A stretch of DNA of 64,000 nt, from the NCBI GenBank assembly GCA_947499955.1, contig CANMQI010000005.1:416315-480314 (forward strand). The letters are read 5' to 3'. The DNA is from an uncultured Granulosicoccus sp. GTDB lineage: Bacteria > Pseudomonadota > Gammaproteobacteria > Granulosicoccales > Granulosicoccaceae. The position numbers and the translations under genes are program-made. Under the pieces are notes generated by a model. That model did not search any database. It was given only the letters and a program-made list of their open reading frames with translations, and was not told where the DNA came from. Positions 19,491-28,445 of the stretch are shown piece by piece. Positions within the stretch are counted from its first letter, which is position 1, and each line of letters begins with the position of its first letter.

Positions 19491-20603
19491 TCAGGCTGCG
19501 TGCTGACGCCCGGCAGACGTCGTCCGGTGATAGGCCATGCCATCTTCATCGAACAGATAGCAGTTCTCAGCCGGAATGTTCAATTCGATCGAATCCCCAT
19601 GGCGGGTGGCATCGACACCCGGTCGCTGCACGACAAAGTGCTCCAGACCACCGCAACTGCCATACAGGAAGGTGGATCCGCCCAGTCGTTCAGCCACATC
19701 GACCTTGATGGGCAGTGTGAAATCACCAACATCGCCGCCGACATCTTCAGGTCGCACGCCCAGCGTTGCCTTGGATCCGGGCCTGGCGCGTGAGGCATCG
19801 ACCGCAAGAACGCCGGTGCCGCCACCGGGCAATTCAACGATGGCCTGGGTGGCACTGCCTTCCCTGACCGTCACCTCCAGAAAATTCATCTTCGGCGAGC
19901 CGATGAAACCGGCCACGAACAGATTGTCCGGGTGGTGATACAGCTCCAGTGGTGAACCGATCTGCTCGACATGGCCGGCACGAAGTACAACGATCTTGTC
20001 AGCCATGGTCATGGCTTCCACCTGATCGTGCGTCACATAGATCATGGTGGCATCCAGCTGGTTATGCAGCTGGGCGATGCGCAGACGCATTTCCACCCGG
20101 AGCTCGGCGTCCAGATTGGACAAGGGCTCATCAAACAGGAAGACATCGGGATTACGCACGATGGCACGGCCGATAGCGACTCGCTGACGTTGACCGCCCG
20201 AGAGGTTCTTGGGCTTTCTGTCCAGCAACTGATCCAGCTGCAGCGTTTTCGCCGCCTTGGCGACCTTCGCGGCCACTTCGGCCTTGTCGGCACCGCCCAT
20301 GCGCAAGCCGAAGCCCATGTTCTCTTCGACAGTCATATGCGGATACAGGGCATAGGACTGGAACACCATGGCGATACCACGATCGACCGCCTCGACATCC
20401 GTCACATCCCGACCCTTGATGTGGATGGAACCTTCGGAGATTTCCTCCAGGCCTGCAATCATGCGCAGCAAGGTGGACTTGCCGCAGCCCGAGGGCCCGA
20501 CAAACACGATGAACTCCCCACTGGGCAGCTTCATGTCGACACCATGAATCACCTCGGTACTACCGTAGCGCTTGAATGCCTTGCGCAGCTCTACTTCAGC
20601 CAT
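19491..20603 (-). CDS. ABC transporter ATP-binding protein of the MalK/UgpC/MsmK type
   Basis: The 370-residue protein has Walker A GPSGCGKST, the Q-loop region VFQSYALYPHMTV, signature LSGGQRQR, Walker B VFLFDEPLSNLD, the switch histidine in YVTHDQ, and a C-terminal TOBE regulatory domain (about 240-360). This type energises CUT1-class carbohydrate importers and is often shared by several permeases. The binding protein and two permeases at 28.4-31.6 kb lack an ATPase of their own, so this is the likely partner. It lies downstream of the IclR regulator on the same strand, 121 bp away. Confidence 0.93.
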   Translation of the reverse strand: MAEVELRKAFKRYGSTEVIHGVDMKLPSGEFIVFVGPSGCGKSTLLRMIAGLEEISEGSIHIKGRDVTDVEAVDRGIAMVFQSYALYPHMTVEENMGFGLRMGGADKAEVAAKVAKAAKTLQLDQLLDRKPKNLSGGQRQRVAIGRAIVRNPDVFLFDEPLSNLDAELRVEMRLRIAQLHNQLDATMIYVTHDQVEAMTMADKIVVLRAGHVEQIGSPLELYHHPDNLFVAGFIGSPKMNFLEVTVREGSATQAIVELPGGGTGVLAVDASRARPGSKATLGVRPEDVGGDVGDFTLPIKVDVAERLGGSTFLYGSCGGLEHFVVQRPGVDATRHGDSIELNIPAENCYLFDEDGMAYHRTTSAGRQHAA

Positions 20604-20724
20604 CGTTCACTTCTCCCTCACAAGTCGTAATCTACAATAACCATGATGCCTACAACAGACCGGCCAGCGGCCTGCGTGACAACGCCAAACAACGCTCATT
20701 CAATCTTGTACCATACTGAAATAG

Positions 20725-21558
20725 TCAATGCGAAACACCACTGACGGGCCCGGTACGAGGCGCCAATCGCCTTGATATCTCGGCGGCCGCACTGACCAGT
20801 GCCTCGCGCCAACTATCCAGTGTCTTTTCACTCGTCCTGAAAGTCGGCGCCGTGATACTCAATCCTGCGATGGCCTGCCCGGTGGAATCGACAACCGGTG
20901 CTGCAATACACAAGGACCCCAGATACCGCTCTTCCGCATCAACGGCATAGCCGCGTTGACTCACTTCACTGAGCTCCTTCAGCAAGGCCTGCTTGTCTGT
21001 GATGGTATTGGGTGTGAAGCGCGCGAAGGAAATGCGATCGATGATATCGCGCTGTTGTTCATCATCACACCAGGCCAGTAGTACCTTGCCCATCCCCGTG
21101 CAATAGACTGGCACGCGGGTACCGACGATGATCGAATGTCGGACACTGCGACTACTCTCGACATGATCGATGACCACCACATGGGTATCGGCCTGCACAC
21201 CGATCTGCACCGTTTCACCACTGAGTGCATTCAGCGCCAACAACTGATCCTGAGCCAGCACACGAATGTCCGAACGGGTCCAGATGCGATTGGCCATTTC
21301 CAGAATGCGATATCCCGAGGACCAGGTCAGTGAGCGCTCATCGAGCTGAATCAACCGTTCATCTGCCAACTCGTTCAGCAGCCGGTGCAGGGTCGCTTTG
21401 GGGATACCCGTCAGCTCAACCAGCTCGGCGAACCTGACAGGCCCTTCAGAGACGATCAGATCCAGCAGGCGTATGGCACGACCGAGGCCGCTGCCGGAAC
21501 GTTGCCCGGGCGATGTGCTGGCGCTGTTGTCACTGGAAATTTTTGTACTCTTGCTCAT
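20725..21558 (-). CDS. IclR-family transcriptional regulator of the galactoside locus
   Basis: A 277-residue regulator with an N-terminal winged helix-turn-helix (about 25-85; RFAELVELTGIPKATLHRLL) and a C-terminal IclR effector domain (about 95-265; HSIIVGTRVPVYCTGMGKVL, then YAVDAEERYLGSLCIAAPV). IclR proteins bind short palindromes and respond to small catabolites. The gene is divergent from the alpha-galactosidase operon. A TGGAACA-T-TGTTCCA palindrome overlaps the predicted start of transcription there, so it most likely represses or activates this operon and possibly its own gene. A sugar or sugar phosphate is the likely effector, by inference. Confidence 0.9.
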   Translation of the reverse strand: MSKSTKISSDNSASTSPGQRSGSGLGRAIRLLDLIVSEGPVRFAELVELTGIPKATLHRLLNELADERLIQLDERSLTWSSGYRILEMANRIWTRSDIRVLAQDQLLALNALSGETVQIGVQADTHVVVIDHVESSRSVRHSIIVGTRVPVYCTGMGKVLLAWCDDEQQRDIIDRISFARFTPNTITDKQALLKELSEVSQRGYAVDAEERYLGSLCIAAPVVDSTGQAIAGLSITAPTFRTSEKTLDSWREALVSAAAEISRRLAPRTGPVSGVSH

Positions 21559-21628
21559 GAGCCACGTGAAGGTATCAGATAGGGATCAGCGAGATCCTGC
21601 CGTGGATGACAATCAATCCGTTTTTCAA

Positions 21629-21658
21629 TTGACAGCTTTTGATTGTCACTCTTATAAT
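21629..21658 (+). promoter_or_regulatory. Near-consensus sigma70 promoter of the alpha-galactosidase operon
   Basis: TTGACA at 21629-21634 and TATAAT at 21653-21658 are both exact consensus hexamers, with an 18-base spacer. Transcription would start near 21665, about 108 bases before the chosen ATG. Such a strong promoter next to an operator-like palindrome suggests control by repression. Confidence 0.85.
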
Positions 21659-21660
21659 TT

Positions 21661-21675
21661 TGGAACATTGTTCCA
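21661..21675. promoter_or_regulatory. IclR-type operator palindrome
   Basis: TGGAACA-T-TGTTCCA is a perfect 7-1-7 inverted repeat starting two bases after the -10 hexamer. The E. coli IclR consensus is TGGAAATNATTTCCA, and the outer TGGAA/TTCCA halves are identical here. The position over the transcription start and the divergent IclR gene make it the probable binding site. Confidence 0.75.
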
Positions 21676-21772
21676 TTATTACGACCGACATGCAACGCAA
21701 CTGTTAGAGTGATGTTGTTGAACGGTGCCTCAACCCCCTTTTCCAGACCACGACCCTGAGCAAAGCTACCGG

Positions 21773-23908
21773 ATGTCCAGCACAACAGCCTATTGGCGAC
21801 TCGACGGTACCGAGACCACACTGCTAGTCATCGAGGACCATGACGTTCCGCGTTTGTATTGGTGCGGCAAGAAACTGCGTGACGATACCGCCGTGGAACA
21901 CCTGCTCGCTCATGACGACACGGCATTGGCTTTCGGTGGCATGGACGCGCTCACCCCGCTCTCCCTGTTCCCACAAGCCAGCTCCGGCTATACCGGTTCG
22001 CCGGCACTCAATGGGCATCGCAACGGCGCGGCGTTCGCGCATGCCATGCGCACCCGCAATGTCAGGCAGGAAGAGAACACGCTGATCATCGAGCTGCAGG
22101 ACGATCATGCCGGCCTGGCCGTGGAACTGCGCCTGTCTCTGGATGAGGCAAGCGATGTGGCCAGCATGAAAACCACGCTGCGAAATATTGCCGACACCCC
22201 CTACACCGTGGACTGGCTGGCCAGTGCAACCCTGCCCCTGCCGAGCCCCTACCGACAGTGCCTGAGCCAGCATGGGCGCTGGGGTCTGGAAAACCAGACG
22301 CACCGGCGCCACATCGCCCCGGGGCGCATCGACATCAGCAATCTGCATGGCCGTACCAGTCATGAACATGCCCCTGGCCTCATCTGCGGTACCGATGGCT
22401 TCGGTGTCAATGGCGGTGACGTCATGTTCGCCCAGCTGGCCTGGAGCGGTAATTTCAGTCTGCGTGTGGAACGCCTGAGCAACGGCGTGATTTCCCTGCA
22501 GGCCGGTGTGCTCAACCTGCCCGGAGAAATCATCCTGCAGGCGGGTGAACAACTGTCCACCCCGGCGGTGTCCTTCACCCGCGGTACCGGCATGAACAAG
22601 TGCTCGCAGCGTTTTCATCAATACATCCGTTCATCGATATTGCCCGAGTGGACCCGACGACCTCGCCCCATCCACGCCAACAGCTGGGAGGCGCTTTATT
22701 TCAATCATGATCTGGAAGCCCTGTTCCCGTTGATTGACGCGGCAGCCAGCGTCGGCGCCGAACGCTTCGTGCTCGATGATGGCTGGTTCCGGCACCGACG
22801 CGCCGATAATGCAGGCCTGGGTGACTGGTATGTCGACGAAGGGCTCTATCCGGATGGTCTGCACCCGGTCGTCTCGCATGTCAGGAAACACGGCTTGCAG
22901 TTCGGATTGTGGTTCGAACCCGAAATGGTCAATCCGGATAGTGACCTCTACCGTGAGCATCCCGACTGGGCCATGCATCTGGGCAATGTGCAGACGCCGC
23001 TGGCACGTAACCAGCTCGTGCTGGATATCGCGCGCGACGACGTGGCAGACTATCTGTTCGATCGAATCACCTCACTGGTTCACGAATACGCCATCGACTA
23101 CATCAAGTGGGACATGAATCGCGATCTGGTTCTGCCTGGTGACGGCAGCCATGCCCGAGCAGCAGCGCAGCCGGAAGCCTTGTATCGCTTGCTGGAGCGC
23201 ATTCTGGCGGTTTGCCCCGATCTGGAAATAGAGAGCTGCGCCTCCGGTGGTGCGCGCGCCGATCTGGGCGTCCTGCAGCACACGGGACGCGTCTGGACAT
23301 CCGATAATATCGACCCGATAGAACGCGCCAGTATCCAGCAGGGCTTTCTGCGTTTCATGCCGCCCGAGATCATGGGTGCCCACGTCGGCCACAAGACAGC
23401 CCATCTCACCGGCCGCGTCACCAGCCTGCACACACGTGCCATCGTTGCATTACAAGGCCAGTTCGGCTTCGAACTCGATGCCCGCAAGCTGGACCCGCAT
23501 GATGTCGTTACCCTGCAGCACTACACGAACCTGTACAAGAGCAATCGCCAATGGATTGCCAACTCTGTCTATTGGCAGATCCCCACCTATTCGAAGTCAC
23601 TGACGGGTTGTGGCTTCGTCGACAGCGAGCAGCAACATGCGCTCTACAGCGTGGTCGCCATCGGCAATATGCACCCGACCCGTCCTGGCCATCTGCCACT
23701 GTCCGGCCTTGACCCGGATGCCCTGTACACCCTGACACTCGAAAGCATCAACCAGAGCGAACTGGCGCCGTTCAACAAGATCTTCCCCGAATGGTGTCAA
23801 GGCCCGGTGACGACCAGCGGTGATCTGCTGATGACACTCGGTGTTCCCTTGCCTGTCATGCCACCCCAATCGGCACTGTTGATCGGTTGCCACAGAGGTA
23901 CCCGATAA
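21773..23908 (+). CDS. Alpha-galactosidase, glycoside hydrolase family 36
   Basis: The 711-residue enzyme has the full GH36 layout: an N-terminal beta-sandwich, then a TIM barrel with FVLDDGWFRHRR and LWFEPEMVNPDSDLY. The catalytic nucleophile is D447 in YIKWDMNRDL and the acid/base is D511 in VWTSDNIDPI. ESCASGGARADLG lies between them. There is no signal peptide, so it acts in the cytoplasm on imported alpha-galactosides. An in-frame GTG at 21725 would add 16 residues; the ATG at 21773 is preferred by family N-terminus. It heads an overlapping operon with galK, galT and a beta-galactosidase. Confidence 0.93.
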   Translation: MSSTTAYWRLDGTETTLLVIEDHDVPRLYWCGKKLRDDTAVEHLLAHDDTALAFGGMDALTPLSLFPQASSGYTGSPALNGHRNGAAFAHAMRTRNVRQEENTLIIELQDDHAGLAVELRLSLDEASDVASMKTTLRNIADTPYTVDWLASATLPLPSPYRQCLSQHGRWGLENQTHRRHIAPGRIDISNLHGRTSHEHAPGLICGTDGFGVNGGDVMFAQLAWSGNFSLRVERLSNGVISLQAGVLNLPGEIILQAGEQLSTPAVSFTRGTGMNKCSQRFHQYIRSSILPEWTRRPRPIHANSWEALYFNHDLEALFPLIDAAASVGAERFVLDDGWFRHRRADNAGLGDWYVDEGLYPDGLHPVVSHVRKHGLQFGLWFEPEMVNPDSDLYREHPDWAMHLGNVQTPLARNQLVLDIARDDVADYLFDRITSLVHEYAIDYIKWDMNRDLVLPGDGSHARAAAQPEALYRLLERILAVCPDLEIESCASGGARADLGVLQHTGRVWTSDNIDPIERASIQQGFLRFMPPEIMGAHVGHKTAHLTGRVTSLHTRAIVALQGQFGFELDARKLDPHDVVTLQHYTNLYKSNRQWIANSVYWQIPTYSKSLTGCGFVDSEQQHALYSVVAIGNMHPTRPGHLPLSGLDPDALYTLTLESINQSELAPFNKIFPEWCQGPVTTSGDLLMTLGVPLPVMPPQSALLIGCHRGTR

Positions 23909-25107
23909 TGAGCCATACCGACGAACACAGCATCGAAGACCTGCACGATCGCTTCATCCAGAAGTTCGGTCGCTCCGATGAGACCACATCGGTGTTCTTC
24001 GCCCCCGGACGGGTCAATCTGATTGGCGAATATACCGACTTCACCGGCGGCCTGGTGTTCCCCTGCGGTGTCGATCGTGGCACCACGCTGCTGATCAGAC
24101 CCACCTACAACAAGCAGTATCGCTTCGCCAGCACCAACTTCGACCTGATGGCCCAGCTGGATCAGGAAGAGATCAGTCGGACCTATGGCGACAACTGGAT
24201 CAATTACCCCCTGGGCATACTGGATCAGTTCACCCGACGAGGTATCGAGCTCACCGGGTTTGATTGTCTCTATTCGGGCAATATACCCAACGGTGCGGGC
24301 TTGAGCTCGTCGGCCTCCATCGAGGTGGTCACCGCCTATGCGCTGAACGAGCTGCTGCGAACCGAGCTGTCATTGCTCGAACTGGTGCGTATCGCTCAGG
24401 CAGCCGAGAACGATTTCGTCGGCATGCAGTGCGGCATCATGGACCAGTTCGCCGTGGCCTTTGCCGAGGCTGATCACGCCATCATGCTCGACTGCCACAC
24501 ACTGGAACATCGCCAGGTGCCCTTGAAACTCGACGGCCTCTCGATCGTGGTCACCAATACCAACCAGCGGCGTGAACTGAACGAATCGGCCTACAACGAT
24601 CGTGTGCGGGAATGCCAGCGAGCACTCGAACTGCTGGCCCCGACTACCGGCATCAGCCATCTCGGCCAGCTGCAACCCGACCAGCTCGGCGAACATGAAG
24701 ATCTGTTCGTGAACGATCCCACGCCCCTGAAGCGCGCCCGGCACATTGCCGAGGAGAACAGACGAGTCAGAGCCGCGGTACCCGCGCTGATTGCCGGTGA
24801 TCTGCAGCAGTTCGGTGCCATGATGAATGAAAGCCATGACTCGCTGCGCGACCTCTTCGAAGTGTCCAGCGACCCTCTTGACCAGCTGGTGCGACTGGCA
24901 CGCGAGCAGCCCGGCGTACTCGGCAGTCGCCTGACCGGTGCCGGATTCGGTGGTTGCACCGTCAGCCTGCTGCCCAGCGATCAGGTCGAAACATTCAAGA
25001 AGCAGGTCGGCCCTGCCTATACAAAGGCAACGGGTCTGACGGCGGACTTCTACCCGATCGCTCCCGGCAACGGTGTCGGCCCCCTGACCATGGAGGACAG
25101 TGCATGA
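23908..25107 (+). CDS. galK: Galactokinase
   Basis: A GHMP kinase of 399 residues. The sugar-binding motif APGRVNLIGEYTDFTGGLVF, the ATP-binding NGAGLSSSASIEV and the third motif RLTGAGFGGCTVSLL identify galactokinase. It phosphorylates galactose at C1 with ATP, the entry step of the Leloir pathway. Its ATG overlaps the TAA of the alpha-galactosidase gene by one base and its TGA overlaps the galT start by four, so translation is coupled along the operon. Confidence 0.95.
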   Translation: MSHTDEHSIEDLHDRFIQKFGRSDETTSVFFAPGRVNLIGEYTDFTGGLVFPCGVDRGTTLLIRPTYNKQYRFASTNFDLMAQLDQEEISRTYGDNWINYPLGILDQFTRRGIELTGFDCLYSGNIPNGAGLSSSASIEVVTAYALNELLRTELSLLELVRIAQAAENDFVGMQCGIMDQFAVAFAEADHAIMLDCHTLEHRQVPLKLDGLSIVVTNTNQRRELNESAYNDRVRECQRALELLAPTTGISHLGQLQPDQLGEHEDLFVNDPTPLKRARHIAEENRRVRAAVPALIAGDLQQFGAMMNESHDSLRDLFEVSSDPLDQLVRLAREQPGVLGSRLTGAGFGGCTVSLLPSDQVETFKKQVGPAYTKATGLTADFYPIAPGNGVGPLTMEDSA

Positions 25108-26150
25108 GTGGCAACTGGCAACGACGCTGGCACCCCTTGCTGATGCAATGGGTTCTGATTTCCGCCCGGTCGGCAGCCCGCCCCTGGTCAGGCGCCATGG
25201 CGACCGCCGGAGAGCAGCAGTCCAGCCGTCACGATCCTGATTGCTACCTGTGCCCGCGAGTGACGCGTGCCAATGGCCAGGTGAACCCTGACTATCAGGG
25301 AGCCTATGCCTTTGACAATGATTTTCCGTCTCTCTCCTTCGATGCCCCGGCCGATGCCGCATCAGCCAGTGAAAACGAACTGCACAGAACAGCGCCAGCC
25401 CATGGCGAATGCCGAGTACTGTGCTGGTCGGAACGGCACGATGCCACACTTGCCAGCATCAGCCCGCAGGAAATGCGCGCGGTTACCCGTTTATGGCAAT
25501 CGGAGTACCGCAATCTCAGTGCCCGCAAGGGTATCGAGAATGTGCTGATCTTCGAGAACAAGGGCGTGGAAATCGGTGTCTCCAATCTGCACCCGCATGG
25601 CCAGATCTACGCCACCTCGTTCGTCACGGACACGGCCAGCCGCATGCGCGAAGCTCAGGCTACGCATGCTCGTGAGCACACGGGTGAATCCCTGCTGCAA
25701 AGCCTGCTGCATGATCCGCATACACAATCTGAACTGATGGTCGAGAAAAACGCCCTGTTCTCCGTCATCGTGCCGTTCGCGGCGCGCTTCGCCTATGAAA
25801 CCTGGATCGTGCCGAACCGACACGTCAGCTCCCTGGCTGACATGACGGATGCGGAGCTGGATGAACTGGCCGATGTCTACCAGCGCCAGGTCAAGCGCTA
25901 CGACCTGCTGTTCCAGCGCTCGGCGCCGAACATCACACTGCTGCACAATGCTCCCTGCGATGACGCCCATCAGGCAGACAATCTGCACTGGTGTTTTCAC
26001 CTGGCATTTCAGCCACCGCTGCGTGATCCCGAGAAACTGAAATTTCTCGCAGGCTTCGAATCCGGATCCAACAACATCGTCAACCCGGTGCAACCCGAAC
26101 AGGCCGCACAGCAGTTGCGACAGATCGATACCGGAGCATGGCAATCATGA
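25104..26150 (+). CDS. galT: Galactose-1-phosphate uridylyltransferase
   Basis: A 348-residue HIT-superfamily enzyme. The active-site motif SNLHPHGQIYA places the catalytic histidine at H165, and DCYLCPR carries the structural metal-binding CxxC. FENKGVEIGVSNLHPHG and WIVPNRHVSSL are family-typical. It exchanges UMP between UDP-glucose and galactose-1-phosphate. It starts in an ATGA overlap with galK and ends in an ATGA overlap with the next gene. No galE or galM is seen in the window, so epimerisation must be encoded elsewhere. Confidence 0.95.
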   Translation: MSGNWQRRWHPLLMQWVLISARSAARPWSGAMATAGEQQSSRHDPDCYLCPRVTRANGQVNPDYQGAYAFDNDFPSLSFDAPADAASASENELHRTAPAHGECRVLCWSERHDATLASISPQEMRAVTRLWQSEYRNLSARKGIENVLIFENKGVEIGVSNLHPHGQIYATSFVTDTASRMREAQATHAREHTGESLLQSLLHDPHTQSELMVEKNALFSVIVPFAARFAYETWIVPNRHVSSLADMTDAELDELADVYQRQVKRYDLLFQRSAPNITLLHNAPCDDAHQADNLHWCFHLAFQPPLRDPEKLKFLAGFESGSNNIVNPVQPEQAAQQLRQIDTGAWQS

Positions 26151-28243
26151 AGACAGGCGTCTGCTACTACCCCGAACACTGGCCGGAAGAACAATGGGCC
26201 CGCGATGCAGCGCAGATGCGCGACATCGGCCTGAGCGTTGTCAGAATCGGTGAATTTGCCTGGAGTCGGCTGGAGACCGCTGACGGCACCTTGCATCTTG
26301 ACTGGCTGCAGCGCGCCATCGATACGCTGCATGCCGAAGGCCTGTCCGTCATACTGGGAACCCCCACCGCCACGCCGCCACGCTGGATGCTCGACAAGTA
26401 TCCGGACATGCTGGCTGTGGACGCCGAGGGGCGTATACGGGATTTCGGGTCACGCCGCCACTACTGCTTCTCGCATGAAGCCTATCTGGACGAGTGCCGA
26501 CGCATCGTCGATATCCTTGCCCGGCAGTTCGGTCAGCACCCGGCGGTCATTGCCTGGCAAACCGATAATGAGTACGGTTGTCACAGCACCAGTATCAGCT
26601 ACTCCACACACGCCCTGGCCGCCTTTCAGCGCTGGTGTGCGACACGCTACGGCGATATCAACGCGCTGAACCAGGCCTGGGGCAATGTGTTCTGGAGCAT
26701 GGAATACGACAGCTTTGAACAGATCGGTCTGCCCGTGGGCAATGTCACCGAGAGCAATCCGTCACACCAACTGGCGTTCTGGCGCTTCTCCTCCGATCAG
26801 ATCGTGCGCTTCAACCGTGTGCAATGCGACATCATTCGCGAACATTCACCAGGCCGGGATGTCGTGCACAACTTCATGGGCAACTTCGTGGAGTTCGATC
26901 ATCACGATGTATCCCGGGATCTGGATGTGGCGACCTGGGACAACTACCCGCTCGGTTTCCTGACGCGTGACAACGGCGATACCAGCGATCAGGAACGCTA
27001 TCTGCGTACCGGACACCCCGACGGTTCCGCCTTTCATCATGACCTGTACCGCGGTTGTTGCAATGGTCGCTGGTGGGTCATGGAGCAGCAGCCCGGCCCC
27101 GTCAACTGGGCACCCTACAATCCGTCCCCCGTGGATGGCATGGTGAGACTCTGGGGCTGGGAAGCCTTCGCTCACGGTGCCGAGCTGATGAGCTACTTCC
27201 GCTGGCGGCAGGCGCCCTTTGCGCAGGAGCAGACGCATACGGGTCTGTTGCTGTCCAACGGCGATACCGATGTCGCGGCAGATGAGGTGGCCCTCCTGAA
27301 TCGTGAACTGGCCGATGTGGCCTCCTTCTCCATCGACGAGCTACGGCGCGAGGTTCAGGACGAGAACACGCCGTCCGGTGCTGCATCAGCAGAGTCTGCG
27401 CAGGCAGACACTAACCAGGCGATTGGCAAACTGCTGAGCGCACTGCCCGTGCACTCGGACATTGCCATCATCTTCAGCTATGCCGGCAATGCCATACAGG
27501 ACATCCAGCTACCCGGCGGCAGCACCTACAGCCCGCTGGGATTCTGCCAGCGTGTGCACAGTGCCTGTCGCCAGTGGGGCGCCAATGTCGACATCATCGC
27601 ACCCACGGCTTCACTGGATAACTACCGGCTGGTTCTGGTCTGCAGCAGTACCGAGGACGACCCCGAGCTGGTGGCCAGACTCACAGCTGCCCATCAGCAG
27701 CATCAGTGTGTCATTGCCCTGTTCCCCGGCACCGGCAGCCGCTCCAGTGAATACCGCATCCCTGACAATCTGCCGCCAGGCCACTACGACCAATTGCTGC
27801 CTCTGCAGATCATTCGCAGTGAATCCCTGCCAGCGCATGAGTCGATGACAGCCACCAACAGCAAGGGCCGGAATCGGCATTGCTCGCAGTGGCGGGAAGA
27901 GGTGAAAAGTGAGATAGAGCCACGCATGCGCTTCGCCGACAACTGGGGATTTCACTACGAGCAGACAGGTGTGCATTACATCAATGCGATTCCTGACAAC
28001 ACCTCTCTGGTCTCCTTGCTGGGTGAACTGCTGCAGGAGGCAGGCATCGCCGGCCGCGAGGTGGGCCCCTGGCTGCGCACGCAACGCGTCGGCCCTTATC
28101 GACTGGCTTTCAATTTCGGCACGCGGCCAATCGAACTGGACAAGGAGCTGGGCAGCACCCTCGACTTCCATCACGACACACCGCTGCTGGTCGGGTCACG
28201 CACGCTTGAACAGGCGCAAGTGGCTGTCTGGGTAGTCGGTTGA
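26147..28243 (+). CDS. Beta-galactosidase, glycoside hydrolase family 42
   Basis: The 698-residue enzyme begins with the GH42 signature GVCYYPEHWPEEQW. The acid/base glutamate is E142 in WQTDNEYGCHS and the nucleophile E313 in WVMEQQPGPVNW. This spacing equals that of characterised GH42 enzymes (E141/E312 in Thermus A4). Barrel, trimerisation and C-terminal beta domains fit the length. It has no signal peptide. The ATG at 26147 overlaps the galT stop as ATGA; an ATG nine bases earlier is also possible. Residues about 410-425 are a Ser/Ala-rich linker. Together with the GH36 enzyme it can strip both alpha- and beta-linked galactose inside the cell. Confidence 0.93.
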   Translation: MKTGVCYYPEHWPEEQWARDAAQMRDIGLSVVRIGEFAWSRLETADGTLHLDWLQRAIDTLHAEGLSVILGTPTATPPRWMLDKYPDMLAVDAEGRIRDFGSRRHYCFSHEAYLDECRRIVDILARQFGQHPAVIAWQTDNEYGCHSTSISYSTHALAAFQRWCATRYGDINALNQAWGNVFWSMEYDSFEQIGLPVGNVTESNPSHQLAFWRFSSDQIVRFNRVQCDIIREHSPGRDVVHNFMGNFVEFDHHDVSRDLDVATWDNYPLGFLTRDNGDTSDQERYLRTGHPDGSAFHHDLYRGCCNGRWWVMEQQPGPVNWAPYNPSPVDGMVRLWGWEAFAHGAELMSYFRWRQAPFAQEQTHTGLLLSNGDTDVAADEVALLNRELADVASFSIDELRREVQDENTPSGAASAESAQADTNQAIGKLLSALPVHSDIAIIFSYAGNAIQDIQLPGGSTYSPLGFCQRVHSACRQWGANVDIIAPTASLDNYRLVLVCSSTEDDPELVARLTAAHQQHQCVIALFPGTGSRSSEYRIPDNLPPGHYDQLLPLQIIRSESLPAHESMTATNSKGRNRHCSQWREEVKSEIEPRMRFADNWGFHYEQTGVHYINAIPDNTSLVSLLGELLQEAGIAGREVGPWLRTQRVGPYRLAFNFGTRPIELDKELGSTLDFHHDTPLLVGSRTLEQAQVAVWVVG

Positions 28244-28259
28244 GTCAACGATTTTCAAC

Positions 28260-28286
28260 CCGCCGCGTTCCTCGAACGAGGCGGGC
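28260..28286 (+). terminator. Hairpin after the beta-galactosidase gene
   Basis: A 12-bp stem with one mismatch (28260-28271 with 28275-28286) and a 3-base loop begins 16 bases after the beta-galactosidase stop. It lacks a T-tract. It may attenuate read-through into the transporter genes or protect the 3' end of the upstream mRNA. Confidence 0.5.
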
Positions 28287-28371
28287 CTGTGTTGTAGAGT
28301 TGTACCGTTGTACATTCGTGGTGATGCCGGTCGTCAGTACTGGCACATCAGCCTGGATCCCTTCGGGGTCT

Positions 28372-28391
28372 CGGGTAACGGCAGTTACCCG
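28372..28391 (+). promoter_or_regulatory. Leader hairpin upstream of the sugar-binding protein gene
   Basis: CGGGTAAC and GTTACCCG form a perfect 8-bp stem around the loop GGCA, about 55 bases before the start codon. A weaker GATCCC/GGGGTC stem lies just before it. It probably structures the mRNA leader; its regulatory role is unknown. Confidence 0.4.
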
Positions 28392-28445
28392 TTGAATCAT
28401 GACTGCCATAACCATAGCCATTTCTGGAGAAAGTAAAGAGAGCCC

